DNA from: Brucella anthropi ATCC 49188
GTDB lineage: Bacteria > Pseudomonadota > Alphaproteobacteria > Rhizobiales > Rhizobiaceae
Length of the DNA: 64,000 bases
Direction: 5' to 3'
Assembly: GCF_000017405.1 (NCBI RefSeq)
Contig: NC_009667.1
Location: 2,590,001-2,654,000 of the forward strand
In this document: positions 35,677 through 45,760 of the stretch, one piece after another
Layout of the letters: every line of letters begins with the position of its first letter
Position numbering within the stretch: position 1 is the first letter of the stretch
Notes under the pieces: generated by a model
What the model was told of the DNA's origin: nothing
Seen by the model: the letters and a program-made list of their open reading frames with translations, nothing else
Database searches by the model: none
Program-made: the position numbers and the translations under genes

Positions 35677-36483
35677 TCAACCGCCCCAACTGCGGATGGA
35701 CTTGCGGTTGATCTCGAGCTGTTTTTCAGGCGATTGTTTGTAATAATCGGGTGCCATCCCGGAAACCCAGTCGCCATAGCTCGGATTGGGTAGCATGAAG
35801 AACTTCGTCCCGAAGGCTTCGCGATTGGCTTCTACGAATGTGCGTCGCTGCTGATTGTTCTTGTGATAGGTCGCAGCTCCAAAGTCGTTGAGATTATCAC
35901 CGACGTAAACGACAACATCAAAGCCATCTGCCTTGACGGCATCGAAACGGCTCTGCTTGTTGGACTGACCGCCATTCAACAAAAGTGTTTTCGCAGATAC
36001 GCCGGGGAACCCCAGTTTTCTTATGTTTGCTGCCGTTGGCTCAAATGACTTCGCATCGCGGTTCGTGACATAGAACATCGTGCCGCCATTTGCGTTGACA
36101 TGTCTGGCAAACTCTACGGCACCGGCAATGGGACGTGCTTGCTTTGCTGCCATCCAGCGCCCCCAAGTCTTCTCGGTATATGGCGCGCTTTGCTTGACGC
36201 GCCATCCCGCATAGGCGGTATTATCGATCATGGTCTCATCGAGATCGACGATCACAGCCTTCCGCCTTCCCTTTGTCGGTTTTGCTGCATCGAAAGCCTG
36301 ACGCGCACCGTTGAACGTCTGATAGGCCAGCGCATCATACTCGCCTGACTGCTGCATCCAGTTGATTGCGCTTACATTCTGCTGCTCCAGCTGAAATCTG
36401 GCCTTACGCTGATCCGTTGCACAACCCGCAAGGGAAGCAGAACAAGCAACAATGACCGAAATAGTAAGTAAAGTTCTTCGCAT
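35677..36483 (-). CDS. e(P4)-type HAD acid phosphatase lipoprotein
   Basis: 268 residues. Lipoprotein signal MRRTLLTISVIVACSASLAG with lipobox LAGC. HAD motif I is KAVIVDLDETMIDNTAYAGW, motif II MFYVTNRD, and motif IV VVYVGDNLNDFG. Haemophilus e(P4) (class C acid phosphatase, 5'-nucleotidase) dephosphorylates NMN and nucleotides outside the cytoplasm. The lipoprotein placement and motif set match. Monocistronic; convergent with rpsI. Confidence 0.87.
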   Translation of the reverse strand: MRRTLLTISVIVACSASLAGCATDQRKARFQLEQQNVSAINWMQQSGEYDALAYQTFNGARQAFDAAKPTKGRRKAVIVDLDETMIDNTAYAGWRVKQSAPYTEKTWGRWMAAKQARPIAGAVEFARHVNANGGTMFYVTNRDAKSFEPTAANIRKLGFPGVSAKTLLLNGGQSNKQSRFDAVKADGFDVVVYVGDNLNDFGAATYHKNNQQRRTFVEANREAFGTKFFMLPNPSYGDWVSGMAPDYYKQSPEKQLEINRKSIRSWGG

Positions 36484-36665
36484 AATGTCCCTCTTTGAAA
36501 GAGGGCTATTAGCGCCGATGAATTCCCGCGCCTCAATCGCCGATATGTGCCCTCAACATTGTGGGCGGCAGTGCGGCTTCATCACAGTTGCAAGCCGGTT
36601 CGATAGTCGTCATGAGTATAGAAAAGCTGAAGCCTCTTCGACCACTTTCACGAACGGATAAGCCC

Positions 36666-37025
36666 ATGTCCTCGTCTGCAGCACCAAGCCGCTTTGCGGT
36701 CACACCGGAGCCTCCTTATCTGATCGTCACCTTCGCTTCGCAGCGTATCATCGGCGAGGATGATGGCTATGGCGAGATGGCGGTTCAGATGGGAGAACTT
36801 GCAGCGAAGCAGCCGGGCTATCTCGGCATTGAAAGCGCACGCGATGCGGAAGGTTTCGGCATCACCAATTCTTTTTGGGCAGACGAAGCCAGCATCCATG
36901 CATGGAAGCGCGAAGTGGACCATCTGGTGGCGCAGAAGCTCGGGCGCCAGAAGTGGTATGAAACCTATCGCGTGCGTATCGGTCGCGTAGAGCGTGCTTA
37001 TGGATTTGATGCCAAAAGCGAATGA
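36666..37025 (+). CDS. Antibiotic-biosynthesis-monooxygenase (ABM) domain protein
   Basis: 119 residues from ATG 36666; an in-frame ATG at 36612 is also possible and neither has a strong ribosome site. A single ferredoxin-like ABM fold: PPYLIVTFASQRIIGEDDGY, QPGYLGIESARDAEGFGITN and SFWADEASIHAWKREVDHLV. Small dimeric proteins of this fold serve as quinone or heme-degrading oxygenases or have no known activity. Ends 38 bases before speB. Confidence 0.75.
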   Translation: MSSSAAPSRFAVTPEPPYLIVTFASQRIIGEDDGYGEMAVQMGELAAKQPGYLGIESARDAEGFGITNSFWADEASIHAWKREVDHLVAQKLGRQKWYETYRVRIGRVERAYGFDAKSE

Positions 37026-37063
37026 AACCGCTATAGAAATCTAACCTTATCCAGGTAACAGCC

Positions 37064-38014
37064 ATGCCTTCAAAGACTATCGACCACGCGATTACTGCCC
37101 GCAGCCTGACAAGCGCAGCAACGGACCCGACCCACGCCGGTGTATTGTCGTTCATGCGGCGTATGTACACGAAGTCGTTGAAGGGCGCAGACGCCGTTGT
37201 CTGGGGTATTCCGTTCGATGCAGCCGTATCTAATAGGCCCGGCGCACGTTTCGGTCCGCAGGCGATCCGGCGGGCGTCGGCGATCTTCGACAATGATCCG
37301 CAATACCCGTTCGAGCGCGACCTTTTCGAGAATCTAGCCGTCATCGACTATGGCGACTGCCTGCTCGACTATGGCAATCACACCAAGACCCCTGCCACTA
37401 TTGAACGCGAAGCGACAAAAATCCTGAAATCGGATGCGTTTCTGCTAACGCTTGGCGGCGATCATTTCATCACATGGCCGCTGCTCAAGGCCCATGCCGC
37501 GAAATATGGTCCACTGGCACTCGTTCAGTTCGACGCGCATCAGGATACGTGGTTCGACGATGGCAAGCGCATCGATCATGGCTCCTTCGTAGCCCGTGCG
37601 GTGCGCGACGGCATTATCGATCCAGATCACTCGATCCAGATCGGTATCCGTACGCACGCGCCGGAAGATTGCGGCATCAAGATCATTTATGGCCATGAGG
37701 TCGAAGACATCTCGGCGGTGGCGATTGCCGATGAAATCCTGAAACGCACCGATGGCAGGAAGACATATCTGACCTTCGACATCGACTGCCTTGATCCGGC
37801 CTTTGCGCCGGGAACCGGTACACCGGTCGCAGGCGGACCGTCGTCTGCAAAGATGCTGTCCGTCCTGCGCAAGCTGACGGCTCTTGACTTTGTGGGCGCA
37901 GATGTGGTCGAGGTTGCACCGGCCTATGACCATGCCGATATAACAGCAATCGCGGGAGCGACGATCGCAATGTATTATCTGGGCCTTCTGGCTGAGAAGA
38001 AAGAACGACGATGA
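37064..38014 (+). CDS. speB: Agmatinase
   Basis: 316 residues of the arginase/ureohydrolase family. All metal motifs are present: LTLGGDHFITWPLLKAHA, VQFDAHQDTWFDD and YLTFDIDCLDPAFAPGTGTP. The sequence follows the agmatinase branch (agmatine to putrescine plus urea), including the long N-terminus RPGARFGPQAIRRAS. Guanidinobutyrase or related activity is possible, since this family is often misassigned. Immediately followed by argC. Confidence 0.85.
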   Translation: MPSKTIDHAITARSLTSAATDPTHAGVLSFMRRMYTKSLKGADAVVWGIPFDAAVSNRPGARFGPQAIRRASAIFDNDPQYPFERDLFENLAVIDYGDCLLDYGNHTKTPATIEREATKILKSDAFLLTLGGDHFITWPLLKAHAAKYGPLALVQFDAHQDTWFDDGKRIDHGSFVARAVRDGIIDPDHSIQIGIRTHAPEDCGIKIIYGHEVEDISAVAIADEILKRTDGRKTYLTFDIDCLDPAFAPGTGTPVAGGPSSAKMLSVLRKLTALDFVGADVVEVAPAYDHADITAIAGATIAMYYLGLLAEKKERR

Positions 38015-38098
38015 GCCGCTTGTTCATAGATTGATTCAAGCAGCTCGAAAACTGATTCCGAATATTGTCGTAACTTTCTGAATTCAAAGGCAAAATGC

Positions 38099-39034
38099 AT
38101 GAAACCGAAAATCTTCATCGATGGCGAACACGGCACCACTGGCTTGCAGATCCGCACCCGTCTGGCCGAACGCGACGATCTTGAAGTGATCTCCATTCCG
38201 GAAGCCGAGCGGCGCAACAAGGACTTGCGCGCCGACTATCTGCGCGCAGCCGATATTGCGATCCTGTGCCTGCCGGATGATGCTTCCAAGGAAGCGGTTT
38301 CCCTGCTCGAAGGCCACAACTCGACCCGCATCATCGATACATCGACCGCTCATCGCGTCCATCCGGACTGGGCTTACGGTTTTGCTGAACTGGCCAAAGG
38401 TCAACGTGAACGCATTGCCGAGGCGCGCCTCGTCGCCAATCCGGGCTGCTATCCTACCGGTGCAATTGCGCTTGTCCGCCCGCTGCGCGATGCGGGCCTG
38501 CTGCCTGCCGACTATCCGGTCAGCGTCAACGCCGTTTCCGGCTATACGGGTGGCGGCAAACAGATGATCGCGCAGATGGAAGACAAGAGCCATCCGGAGC
38601 ATCTTGCTGCAAACAATTTCCTCTACGGCCTGCCGCTCAAACACAAGCACGTGCCGGAACTGCAATTGCACGGTCGTCTGGATCGCCGCCCGATCTTCAG
38701 CCCCAGCGTCGGACGCTTCCCGCAGGGCATGATCGTGCAGGTTCCTCTGTTCCTGACCGGACTAGAGGGAACGCCGTCGCTTGCAAAGGTTCATTCCGTG
38801 CTGACCGATCATTATGCCGGTCAGGACATCGTCGAAGTCGCGCCGCTTGAAGAAAGCGCCAAACTTGCGCGTGTCGATGCAGAAGAGCTTGCCGGCAAGG
38901 ACGGTATGAAGCTTTTCGTCTTCGGCACTGAAGGCGATGGAGAGGTCAATCTGGTGGCACTGCTCGACAATCTCGGCAAGGGCGCATCGGGCGCTGCCGT
39001 TCAGAACATGAATCTCATGCTCGGCAAAGTCTGA
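38099..39034 (+). CDS. argC: N-acetyl-gamma-glutamyl-phosphate reductase, short type
   Basis: 311 residues, the shorter class of ArgC (type 2). It reduces N-acetylglutamyl phosphate to the semialdehyde in arginine biosynthesis with [22 protein letters not shown] is the nucleotide fold start, [20 protein letters not shown] holds the catalytic Cys, and [11 protein letters not shown] follows. The ~310-residue length is characteristic of alphaproteobacteria. Its stop overlaps the next start. Confidence 0.93.
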   Translation: MKPKIFIDGEHGTTGLQIRTRLAERDDLEVISIPEAERRNKDLRADYLRAADIAILCLPDDASKEAVSLLEGHNSTRIIDTSTAHRVHPDWAYGFAELAKGQRERIAEARLVANPGCYPTGAIALVRPLRDAGLLPADYPVSVNAVSGYTGGGKQMIAQMEDKSHPEHLAANNFLYGLPLKHKHVPELQLHGRLDRRPIFSPSVGRFPQGMIVQVPLFLTGLEGTPSLAKVHSVLTDHYAGQDIVEVAPLEESAKLARVDAEELAGKDGMKLFVFGTEGDGEVNLVALLDNLGKGASGAAVQNMNLMLGKV

Positions 39035-39867
39035 TGACGAAGAAGCCGGTATTTCCCATCGAATGGAATATCGGCTCATTCGAGCCTCTGGCGGATACGC
39101 ATTCAAGCCTCGTCTGGAAGGTCAAACGCACCGATCATCCTGGCGAGATTTTTGTCGTCAAGCAATTGAAACCGGCCGGAATGGAAGAGCTGCGCGGCGC
39201 GCATTATCTCGACTGGCAGGACGGCCATGGTGCGGCGCGATTATACGACCTCAATGGTACATCGATGTTGCTCGAACATGCGGGCGACTATCATCTTGAT
39301 GAGCACCTGAAACGCGGCAAGGATGCCGAATGTCTGCAGATATTCGGCGAGGTTCTGAACGCGCTGCATACGCCCTCTCCCGCCCCGATACCGGCTGACT
39401 TACAACCATTGGACAGGCATTTTTCCGGTCTCTTCGCCGTGACGAATGAAAGTCCGATCTATGCGGAAGGCACAGCGGTCGCGAAGCACCTGCTGGCAAC
39501 GCCGCACGAGGCCATTCCGCTACATGGCGATATTCACCATGAGAATATTATCAGAGGACCGCGCGGCTGGCTTGCCATCGATCCACACGGGCTTGTCGGC
39601 GATGCTGCGTTCGATGCGGCCAATATCTTCTACAATCCGCTCGACCGGGATGATCTCTGCCTCGACCTTGAGCGCGCCCGGCACATGGCAGAGCATTTCG
39701 CACCGATCATCGGGCGCGAACCGGCTTACATTCTGGATTATGCCTTTGCCTATGGCTGTCTCTCAGCCGCGTGGCATCGTGAAGACGGCAACGACGCGGA
39801 CGAAGCGCGGGAACTGAAGATCGCTTCCGCGCTCAGGCATTTGCGCCAGAGAAGTTATCCCTCGTAA
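39034..39867 (+). CDS. Aminoglycoside phosphotransferase-family kinase
   Basis: 277 residues, APH-fold small-molecule kinase, closest in pattern to streptomycin 6-phosphotransferases. HLPLHGD-type catalytic loop [20 protein letters not shown] holds the catalytic Asp and Asn, and [20 protein letters not shown] holds the Mg-binding Asp. Start overlaps argC stop by one base, so it is coupled to argC. Housekeeping context suggests a metabolic substrate rather than drug resistance; whether streptomycin is a substrate is untested. Confidence 0.8.
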   Translation: MTKKPVFPIEWNIGSFEPLADTHSSLVWKVKRTDHPGEIFVVKQLKPAGMEELRGAHYLDWQDGHGAARLYDLNGTSMLLEHAGDYHLDEHLKRGKDAECLQIFGEVLNALHTPSPAPIPADLQPLDRHFSGLFAVTNESPIYAEGTAVAKHLLATPHEAIPLHGDIHHENIIRGPRGWLAIDPHGLVGDAAFDAANIFYNPLDRDDLCLDLERARHMAEHFAPIIGREPAYILDYAFAYGCLSAAWHREDGNDADEARELKIASALRHLRQRSYPS

Positions 39868-40937
39868 GCACCCTTGGTTGCGCGCCAGTGTGCAACCGCG
39901 AAGGCCAGTACAATCAGCGCAAAGAACTGGTGCGTCAGGCCCAGATGCAGTGGAACGCTCATCAGAAGCGTGGCAATGCCGATGACAGCCTGTATGAGAA
40001 CCAGTCCGACGAGAACGATAGTGCGGCGCGCATGGGTCGTACCCGGAACCTGCTTCCAAACCTGCAAGGAATGCAGGACCGTCAGAACCAGAACCGTATA
40101 GGCGAACATGCGGTGCACGAACTGCACCGTCTTCGGGTTTTCGAACAGGTTGCGCCACCATGGCGACTGGATGAACAGGTCGGACGGGATGACGGCGCCA
40201 TCCATCAGCGGCCAGGTATTGTAGGTCAGACCGGCATGAAGCCCCGCCACGAGACCGCCCAGATAAATCTGCACTAGTACGGCGAACACGATCCATCCGG
40301 CAAAGCGCTGGATCGACCTTTCTGCCGGTCGCTCACTGTAGGTGACAAGCCCGCGCGCAATATAGAACACCGCTGTGATGATGATACAGGCTGTCGTCAG
40401 ATGGATCGCCAGACGGTACTGGCTGACGCTTGTCAGCTCACTGAGACCGGAAGCGACCATCCACCAGCCGATAGCGCCTTGCAGGCCGCCGAGTGCAAGC
40501 AGGCCCAGCATGCGGTATTTGAGGCCGCCCTTGAGACGCCCTGTCACCCAGAAGAAAGCCAGCGGAACAGCAACCAGAAAGCCGACAAAGCGCGCCAGCA
40601 TACGGTGCGCCCACTCCCACCAGAAGATCGACTGAAAGGCTTCAAGGGACATTCCCTTGTTGATCTGCTGGTACTGCGGAATCTGGCGGTACTTGTCGAA
40701 CTCCTCCAGCCATTCGGCATGGTTCAGCGGCGGGATGACACCATGAATGGGCTTCCATTCTGTGATGGAGAGGCCTGAACCCGTCATGCGGGTGGCACCG
40801 CCGACCATCACGATGGCAATCAGCACGACGAAAACCGCATAAAGCCAATAACGCACAAGGCGACGGTCGCGGTCCTCTTTCGATGACCTGGAACCCTGCC
40901 CTATACGCTGCGCCGTTGCTGCCGTCATGCCATTCAC
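39855..40937 (-). CDS. ctaA: Heme A synthase
   Basis: 360 residues, type-2 CtaA with eight membrane helices. It oxidises heme O to heme A for cytochrome oxidase. Conserved: [35 protein letters not shown] (heme His), [20 protein letters not shown] and [20 protein letters not shown] (second heme His pair). Its 3' end overlaps that of the kinase gene by 13 bases in convergent orientation. Confidence 0.95.
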   Translation of the reverse strand: MNGMTAATAQRIGQGSRSSKEDRDRRLVRYWLYAVFVVLIAIVMVGGATRMTGSGLSITEWKPIHGVIPPLNHAEWLEEFDKYRQIPQYQQINKGMSLEAFQSIFWWEWAHRMLARFVGFLVAVPLAFFWVTGRLKGGLKYRMLGLLALGGLQGAIGWWMVASGLSELTSVSQYRLAIHLTTACIIITAVFYIARGLVTYSERPAERSIQRFAGWIVFAVLVQIYLGGLVAGLHAGLTYNTWPLMDGAVIPSDLFIQSPWWRNLFENPKTVQFVHRMFAYTVLVLTVLHSLQVWKQVPGTTHARRTIVLVGLVLIQAVIGIATLLMSVPLHLGLTHQFFALIVLAFAVAHWRATKGAYEG

Positions 40938-40988
40938 CCTTCGATATTGAGCCGAGGTGTCTGGATCAAAAAGCGTCAGGCTGTGGCG

Positions 40989-41064
40989 AAAATGGTGATT
41001 TTCAAGTACCGGAGCGGAGCGTACTTAAAGTACGTGAGCACCGGAACGCAGAAAATAGCCATTT
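40989..41064. repeat. 76-bp imperfect stem-loop repeat
   Basis: Outer arms AAATGGTGATTTTC and GAAAATAGCCATTT; inner arms CCGGAGCGGAGCGTAC and GTACGTGAGCACCGGA around TTAAA. This two-tier hairpin is upstream of ctaA within a 286-base gene-free interval. It resembles the short extragenic palindromes common in Rhizobiales genomes; family not verified. Confidence 0.6.
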
Positions 41065-41223
41065 GCAGACCGGCATGGCGACTTTTGGAACAGACACGAA
41101 GGATACATGCCGCATAGGCGAAGCTGTTACAAGTTGCCACCACGCGACATGCCGCCGCGTTTTTGCCCTTTCACTACCCCTTCTCACGCGCTAGTGATGT
41201 GCCGGGAAAAGGAGAACTGCACC

Positions 41224-41442
41224 ATGCCCGTTCGGCTGAAGAAACTGATCGGCACTTTTTTGCTGGTTTCGCTGGTCATCATCTATGCGGTGTTCGCGAC
41301 CATCATCGCCGTGGCGCATCTCGCTGAATCGAGCGCCTGGGTGCATCTCCTCTATTTCTTCGTGACCGGTATTCTCTGGGTTCTGCCAGCCATGGGCATC
41401 ATCTGGTGGATGGCGCAACCGCCACGCAAGAAGCAACATTAA
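41224..41442 (+). CDS. DUF2842-family small membrane protein
   Basis: 72 residues from ATG 41224 (RBS AAGGAGAAC). Two membrane segments, KLIGTFLLVSLVIIYAVFAT and LLYFFVTGILWVLPAMGIIW, a short loop, and a basic C-terminus PPRKKQH. Matches the alphaproteobacterial DUF2842 pattern (N-terminal KK.IG, WVLPA.. near the end). Function unknown. Confidence 0.78.
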   Translation: MPVRLKKLIGTFLLVSLVIIYAVFATIIAVAHLAESSAWVHLLYFFVTGILWVLPAMGIIWWMAQPPRKKQH

Positions 41443-41466
41443 TCCCATTTGAGGATGCTGCAGACG

Positions 41467-42588
41467 ATGGCGGGTGAAGTTGCAGCGTACATTCTTACAG
41501 ATTTCAGCGATATTAGCCGGCTCTGGAGCGATCCCGCGGCTATTCACGGTGCGCCACAATCGTTCGCATGGATCGATAGTTGGCGCGCAATCGTCAATGC
41601 CGACAGTTTCGTCATCGGGCTCTTTGACGGCGATGGTCCAATCCTGCTCGTGCCGCTGGAAGTCGTAAGCCAGAGCGGCGCGAAAATTGCGCGCTATCCC
41701 GGCGGGAGCCACGCCAATTGTAATTTCCCGTGGCTGCGGGAGGAACACGGTGTTCTCGGACGCGAGGCGGTCCAGCACTTGATCGAGGTAATCCGCAAAG
41801 CACGGCCCGACATCGATGCGCTGTCACTGACACGCCAGCTTTCTGAACTGCAAGGCGCGGCCAATCCTCTGCTCACTCTCGGAAAGGCGCCAAATCCAAA
41901 TCCGGTGCTCGCCGCATCGCTCGGTGGTGGCTTCGATGCAGTGCTTGATCGCGCCAACCGCAAGAGAAAACTGAAAAAGCATCGTCAGCACAGTCGCCGT
42001 TATGAAGAAAGCGGTGGCTGGAGAGTAGCCCGGCCGCAAACTCGCGCGGAATCCGACACGGTTCTCGACCTCTATTTTGCGATGAAGGCCCAGCGTTTCC
42101 GGCAGATGGGGATCAATGACCCTTTCGCGGACGAGAATGTGCGCAATTTCTTCAAAGCTTTCTTCGGCGAAGGATTTGCGAAGGGGCGGAATCTGCATGA
42201 GCTGCGCTTTCTTGAAGTTGGAGGAACCGTGCGTTCGATCATCGGAAAGCTGCTTGGCGATACAGGCCCTACCGTCGAGTTCGCCGCGATCGCAGAAGAC
42301 GAACTGACTTCCGCCAGTCCGGGTGAATTTCTCTTCTTCGAGGATATCAGCCGCAGTTGCGACGAAGGCCGTTCGATCTACAGTTTCGGTATCGGTGATG
42401 AGCCGTACAAGCGCGAATGGTGCGACATCGAGCTCACGATCTATGACACGCTGGTACCGCTTTCCGCCAAAGGAAAGCTTTTCACGGCGCTGCAATCAGT
42501 CCGCAATGCCATTGCCGGATGTCTCAAGCGCAATCCGCGTCTTTGGGGCCTTGCCAAGAAGCTGCGCAGCAGGTTCGCAAGAAGGTAG
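41467..42588 (+). CDS. GNAT/BioF2-like acetyltransferase (CelD-like)
   Basis: 373 residues from ATG 41467 (GAGGA upstream); earlier in-frame codons at 41449/41455 are less well supported. The family holds two GNAT-like halves: PQSFAWIDSWRAIVNADSFV near the N-terminus and, C-terminal, MKAQRFRQMGINDPFADENV then RSIIGKLLGDTGPTVEFAAI. Such proteins (CelD/BcsL group, also FemAB-like) are linked to polysaccharide synthesis. It starts the surface polysaccharide region, converging on the ExoP-like gene. Confidence 0.75.
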   Translation: MAGEVAAYILTDFSDISRLWSDPAAIHGAPQSFAWIDSWRAIVNADSFVIGLFDGDGPILLVPLEVVSQSGAKIARYPGGSHANCNFPWLREEHGVLGREAVQHLIEVIRKARPDIDALSLTRQLSELQGAANPLLTLGKAPNPNPVLAASLGGGFDAVLDRANRKRKLKKHRQHSRRYEESGGWRVARPQTRAESDTVLDLYFAMKAQRFRQMGINDPFADENVRNFFKAFFGEGFAKGRNLHELRFLEVGGTVRSIIGKLLGDTGPTVEFAAIAEDELTSASPGEFLFFEDISRSCDEGRSIYSFGIGDEPYKREWCDIELTIYDTLVPLSAKGKLFTALQSVRNAIAGCLKRNPRLWGLAKKLRSRFARR

Positions 42589-42604
42589 AGGTGCTTAGCA
42601 ATCT

Positions 42605-42641
42605 GATTCAGGAACAAGGTCTAAGACGCTGTTCCAGAATC
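42605..42641. terminator. Hairpin between convergent genes
   Basis: GATTCAGGAACA and TGTTCCAGAATC (11 of 12 paired) around a 13-base loop, between two convergent stops. No clear U-run, so terminator function is tentative. Confidence 0.5.
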
Positions 42642-42652
42642 GTATTTGGCAA

Positions 42653-44860
42653 TCAGACGGTTTCGTCCATCAGAATGACGACGTCTTCATAACCACCCTG
42701 ATCGAGATCGAGAGCAGCCAGCGCAACGCCCTTGTCATCCGGATCGACGATACTCATCACCACTGCAGCAGGTCCATCGGCAATGCGTCGGATTTGTTCC
42801 GAAGATGACGGACCGCATTCCACCACAACAAAATCATAGACCGTTTCCAGCGCATCCAAAATGAGCGGTAACCGGTCGGCGGAACGCATGGCGGTTTCAG
42901 GATCGGCCTCACCCAGCGGAACGACATGCGCCTGCGAGAACCGGTCACTGTGGATGACCTCGTTGAAGCGGCGCTCGCCGGACAGAAGCTCGGTAATGCC
43001 GGGCAGATGCGTACCGTCCAGCATGGCAAGCCCGACAGTTCCCTGCGCGGTCATATCCACCAAAATTGCACGTTTTCCGCGGTCGGCGAATTCACGCAGC
43101 AGACGCACCGCTCCCGCCGACGCTTTATCACCCTCGGGAGAAACCACCACGATACGTTTCAGCTTTCCGCCGGACAGCAGATCGGCAACGGCCTCCACAC
43201 CATTGGGATTACGTGGTCTCGTCTCGCGCTGTTTGGTCTCACCTTGCTTTATCATGGGAAACTCCTCCACGGATTTCCTCGTTTCGGAAACCGGCGGCTT
43301 CGCCGCAAACGGCATAGTCCATGAACGGCGTCGCGCCAGAATTGTTTCCTCGGAAACGCCATCACGGCGTTCAGCTCTGGACGGCGGCACGGCAGCCGCT
43401 TCAGCGGCAGCAGCAATAACCGGCATTTCGATTTCCTCGACGGCCGCAACCCTTTGACCATCCGTCGTCATGAACGCACGTCCGCTGAACAATTCACGCA
43501 AGAGAACGAAAATCGACAGCAAAAGCAGGCCAGCCGCAAAGGTTGAACCGACAATCGGCAATATCATTGGATAATAGGGAACTGCTGGTGCTTCGGCGGA
43601 AGAGAAAACCCGAGCATCAACCGGCACATAATTGCGGTCGGTGCGCGACGCAGCTTCGCGATAGCGCGTCAGATAGGTTTCCAGAAGCTGGCGCTGTGCC
43701 GTCGCCTCGCGCTCCAATGCGCGCAACTCAACTTCCTGATCGCCCGCTTGCGCCGCTTGTGCCTTCACGCGGTTGAGTTCACGATTGAGTTCTTCTTCGC
43801 GCAGCTTTGCCGTTGAGACTTCATTATCAAGACTAGCAACGAGCTTGCGGCCTTCAATCCTGATCTGCTGATCGAGATCGGCAAGCTGCGAGCGTAGTGC
43901 CTTGATGCGGGGATGCCCCTCCAGAAGTGTCGTCGAAAGGTCGGCGATCTGGGCGTTGAGCTGAATGCGTCTTTCCGCAAGGCGCTGCATCATGCCGGAA
44001 GCAACCACATCCGGCAGCGTATCGATGGGAGCACCGGAGGCCAGCGATTTACGAATGCTTTCCGCCTTTGCTTCTGCCGAAGCGCGGCTGGTGCGGACGC
44101 GTGTCAGTTCGGTTGAGACTTCCGAGAGCTGTTGTGTCGCAATCGTACTGTTGCTCTGCCCGGTCAAAAGCCCGCGCGAAGCACGATAATCCGCAACCTT
44201 CTTTTCCGCATCGCGGACGCGGTTGCGCAGGTCGTCAATCTCGGGTGCGAGCCAGCCGGTGGCATCGTCATTCGACTCCAGCTTCGCGGCCTGCTGAAAC
44301 AGGATGTATTGATTGGCAAGCGCATTGGCGATGGTCTTCGCCGTCTCAGGACTTGCCGAATTATATTGCACCACGATGACGCGCGAGGCCGTCACGGCAA
44401 AAACCTGCATGTTCTTGCGAAGTTTCAGTAGAACGCGCTCTTCCGGTGTCAGCCGGGCGGGATCGGTGCGCATGCCGAGCATGATGAGAACGCGGGTCCA
44501 CGGCTTCACTTCCGTCGTCGTGAAGGCTTCGTTGCTGGTCAGCTTGAGTTCGTCGGAGACTTTCTTGAGAAGATCGCCGGAGGAAAATACCTCGACCTGG
44601 CTCTTCACACCTTCGGCGTCGAAGACAGGCCGCTCGGCTGCTGTTTCGCCATTGGGGCGGGTATAGATGGATTCGCGGGCCTCGATCATGATGCGCGCTT
44701 CAGCGCGATAGTCCGGCGTCAGAAGAAGGCAGATGGCCCATGCTGCTGCTGCCATGAGAAGCGCACCAACGACAATGAACAGCCAGTGACGGCGCAAGCT
44801 GGAGAACAGCGCGCCGATATCAATATCTGCGTCCCTTGATAACGGATCGACTTCTGCCAT
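42653..44860 (-). CDS. Polysaccharide co-polymerase (ExoP/Wzc-like), degenerate kinase domain
   Basis: 735 residues from ATG 44860 (RBS GGAGAATGGGG). Wzz domain: helix LFIVVGALLMAAAAWAICLL near residue 35, a long periplasmic coiled coil (residues ~200-430), Pro-rich exit helix PYYPMILPIVGSTFAAGLLL. The cytoplasmic domain (~540-735) is BY-kinase-like, but Walker A is not recognisable (VVSPEGDKASAGAVRLLREF), Walker A' is VDMTA instead of IDAD, and there is no C-terminal Tyr cluster. Probably sets chain length without autophosphorylation. Divergent from the export lipoprotein gene. Confidence 0.85.
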   Translation of the reverse strand: MAEVDPLSRDADIDIGALFSSLRRHWLFIVVGALLMAAAAWAICLLLTPDYRAEARIMIEARESIYTRPNGETAAERPVFDAEGVKSQVEVFSSGDLLKKVSDELKLTSNEAFTTTEVKPWTRVLIMLGMRTDPARLTPEERVLLKLRKNMQVFAVTASRVIVVQYNSASPETAKTIANALANQYILFQQAAKLESNDDATGWLAPEIDDLRNRVRDAEKKVADYRASRGLLTGQSNSTIATQQLSEVSTELTRVRTSRASAEAKAESIRKSLASGAPIDTLPDVVASGMMQRLAERRIQLNAQIADLSTTLLEGHPRIKALRSQLADLDQQIRIEGRKLVASLDNEVSTAKLREEELNRELNRVKAQAAQAGDQEVELRALEREATAQRQLLETYLTRYREAASRTDRNYVPVDARVFSSAEAPAVPYYPMILPIVGSTFAAGLLLLSIFVLLRELFSGRAFMTTDGQRVAAVEEIEMPVIAAAAEAAAVPPSRAERRDGVSEETILARRRSWTMPFAAKPPVSETRKSVEEFPMIKQGETKQRETRPRNPNGVEAVADLLSGGKLKRIVVVSPEGDKASAGAVRLLREFADRGKRAILVDMTAQGTVGLAMLDGTHLPGITELLSGERRFNEVIHSDRFSQAHVVPLGEADPETAMRSADRLPLILDALETVYDFVVVECGPSSSEQIRRIADGPAAVVMSIVDPDDKGVALAALDLDQGGYEDVVILMDETV

Positions 44861-45160
44861 TCCCCATTCTCCATGGACTTCGCGAGTGCGCTTGCGCGCG
44901 TGATCGCTCTCGCCCGCGTGGGGTAATGCACCCCCGAATCTGGCCGGAAGGTAAAGGAACAAGGTAACCAGAGGGTTAAACAGAAGAGGCTTCCAGCTTT
45001 TGCCAGACACAAAGTTTTTGCGCAGAGCCCTGTCTTCTTTACCAGCCATTAACCCTAATCAATCGATAACGCTTGCAACCGATATTCGTAATCGCGCTGT
45101 CAGTACCGCGTCGATTGCGTTCGTAAGAAATATTGCTTTTCGGAAGAACCGAGGCGGAAG

Positions 45161-45751
45161 ATGACGGCGAAGACAATTCATAACAAGCGCAAAGGCCACG
45201 CTCTGCTCGTGGCGCTAGGCCTTGCCGCCATGACGCTTTCCGCATGCTCCAGCTATCGCCCTGCCCCGCCTGCGTTCCACGAGGCGCTGAACCAGCCTTA
45301 CATGCTGGATGCTGGTGATCGCGTACGTATTACGGTGTTCGAGCAGCCGAGCCTCACGAATACCTATAGCGTCGATCAGGCTGGCTATATCGCCTTCCCG
45401 CTCGTCGGCAGCATTCCGGCACGCGGCAAAACGTCCAAGCAGCTTGAAGGCATCATCGCATCGAAGTTGCGTGGCGGTTATCTGCGCGACCCCGACGTCA
45501 GCGCGGAAATCGACCGCTATCGCCCGATCTTTGTGATGGGTGAAGTCGGCGCCGCTGGCCAGTATTCCTATGTTCCGGGCATGACCGCGCAGAAGGCAAT
45601 CGCCGCTGCGGGTGGTTTCAGCCCACGTGCCAATCAGGAGAATGTCGACATCACGCGCCAGTTCAACGGCAAGGTTCTGACTGGTCGCGTGCTGATTTCC
45701 GATCCAATCCTGCCGGGCGACACGATCTATGTGCGCGAACGTCTGTTTTGA
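45161..45751 (+). CDS. Polysaccharide export lipoprotein (Wza/ExoF-like)
   Basis: 196 residues. Lipoprotein signal with lipobox LSAC at ~27-30 (MTLSACSSYRPAPPAFHEAL). The Poly_export domain (YMLDAGDRVRITVFEQPSLT, VDQAGYIAFPLVGSIPARGK) and one SLBB domain (FVMGEVGAAGQYSYVPGMTA) follow. It is shorter than Wza and lacks the C-terminal outer-membrane helix, as in the ExoF/GumB-type periplasmic exporters. Partner of the divergent ExoP-like protein. Confidence 0.88.
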   Translation: MTAKTIHNKRKGHALLVALGLAAMTLSACSSYRPAPPAFHEALNQPYMLDAGDRVRITVFEQPSLTNTYSVDQAGYIAFPLVGSIPARGKTSKQLEGIIASKLRGGYLRDPDVSAEIDRYRPIFVMGEVGAAGQYSYVPGMTAQKAIAAAGGFSPRANQENVDITRQFNGKVLTGRVLISDPILPGDTIYVRERLF

Positions 45752-45760
45752 TGGCGATTG

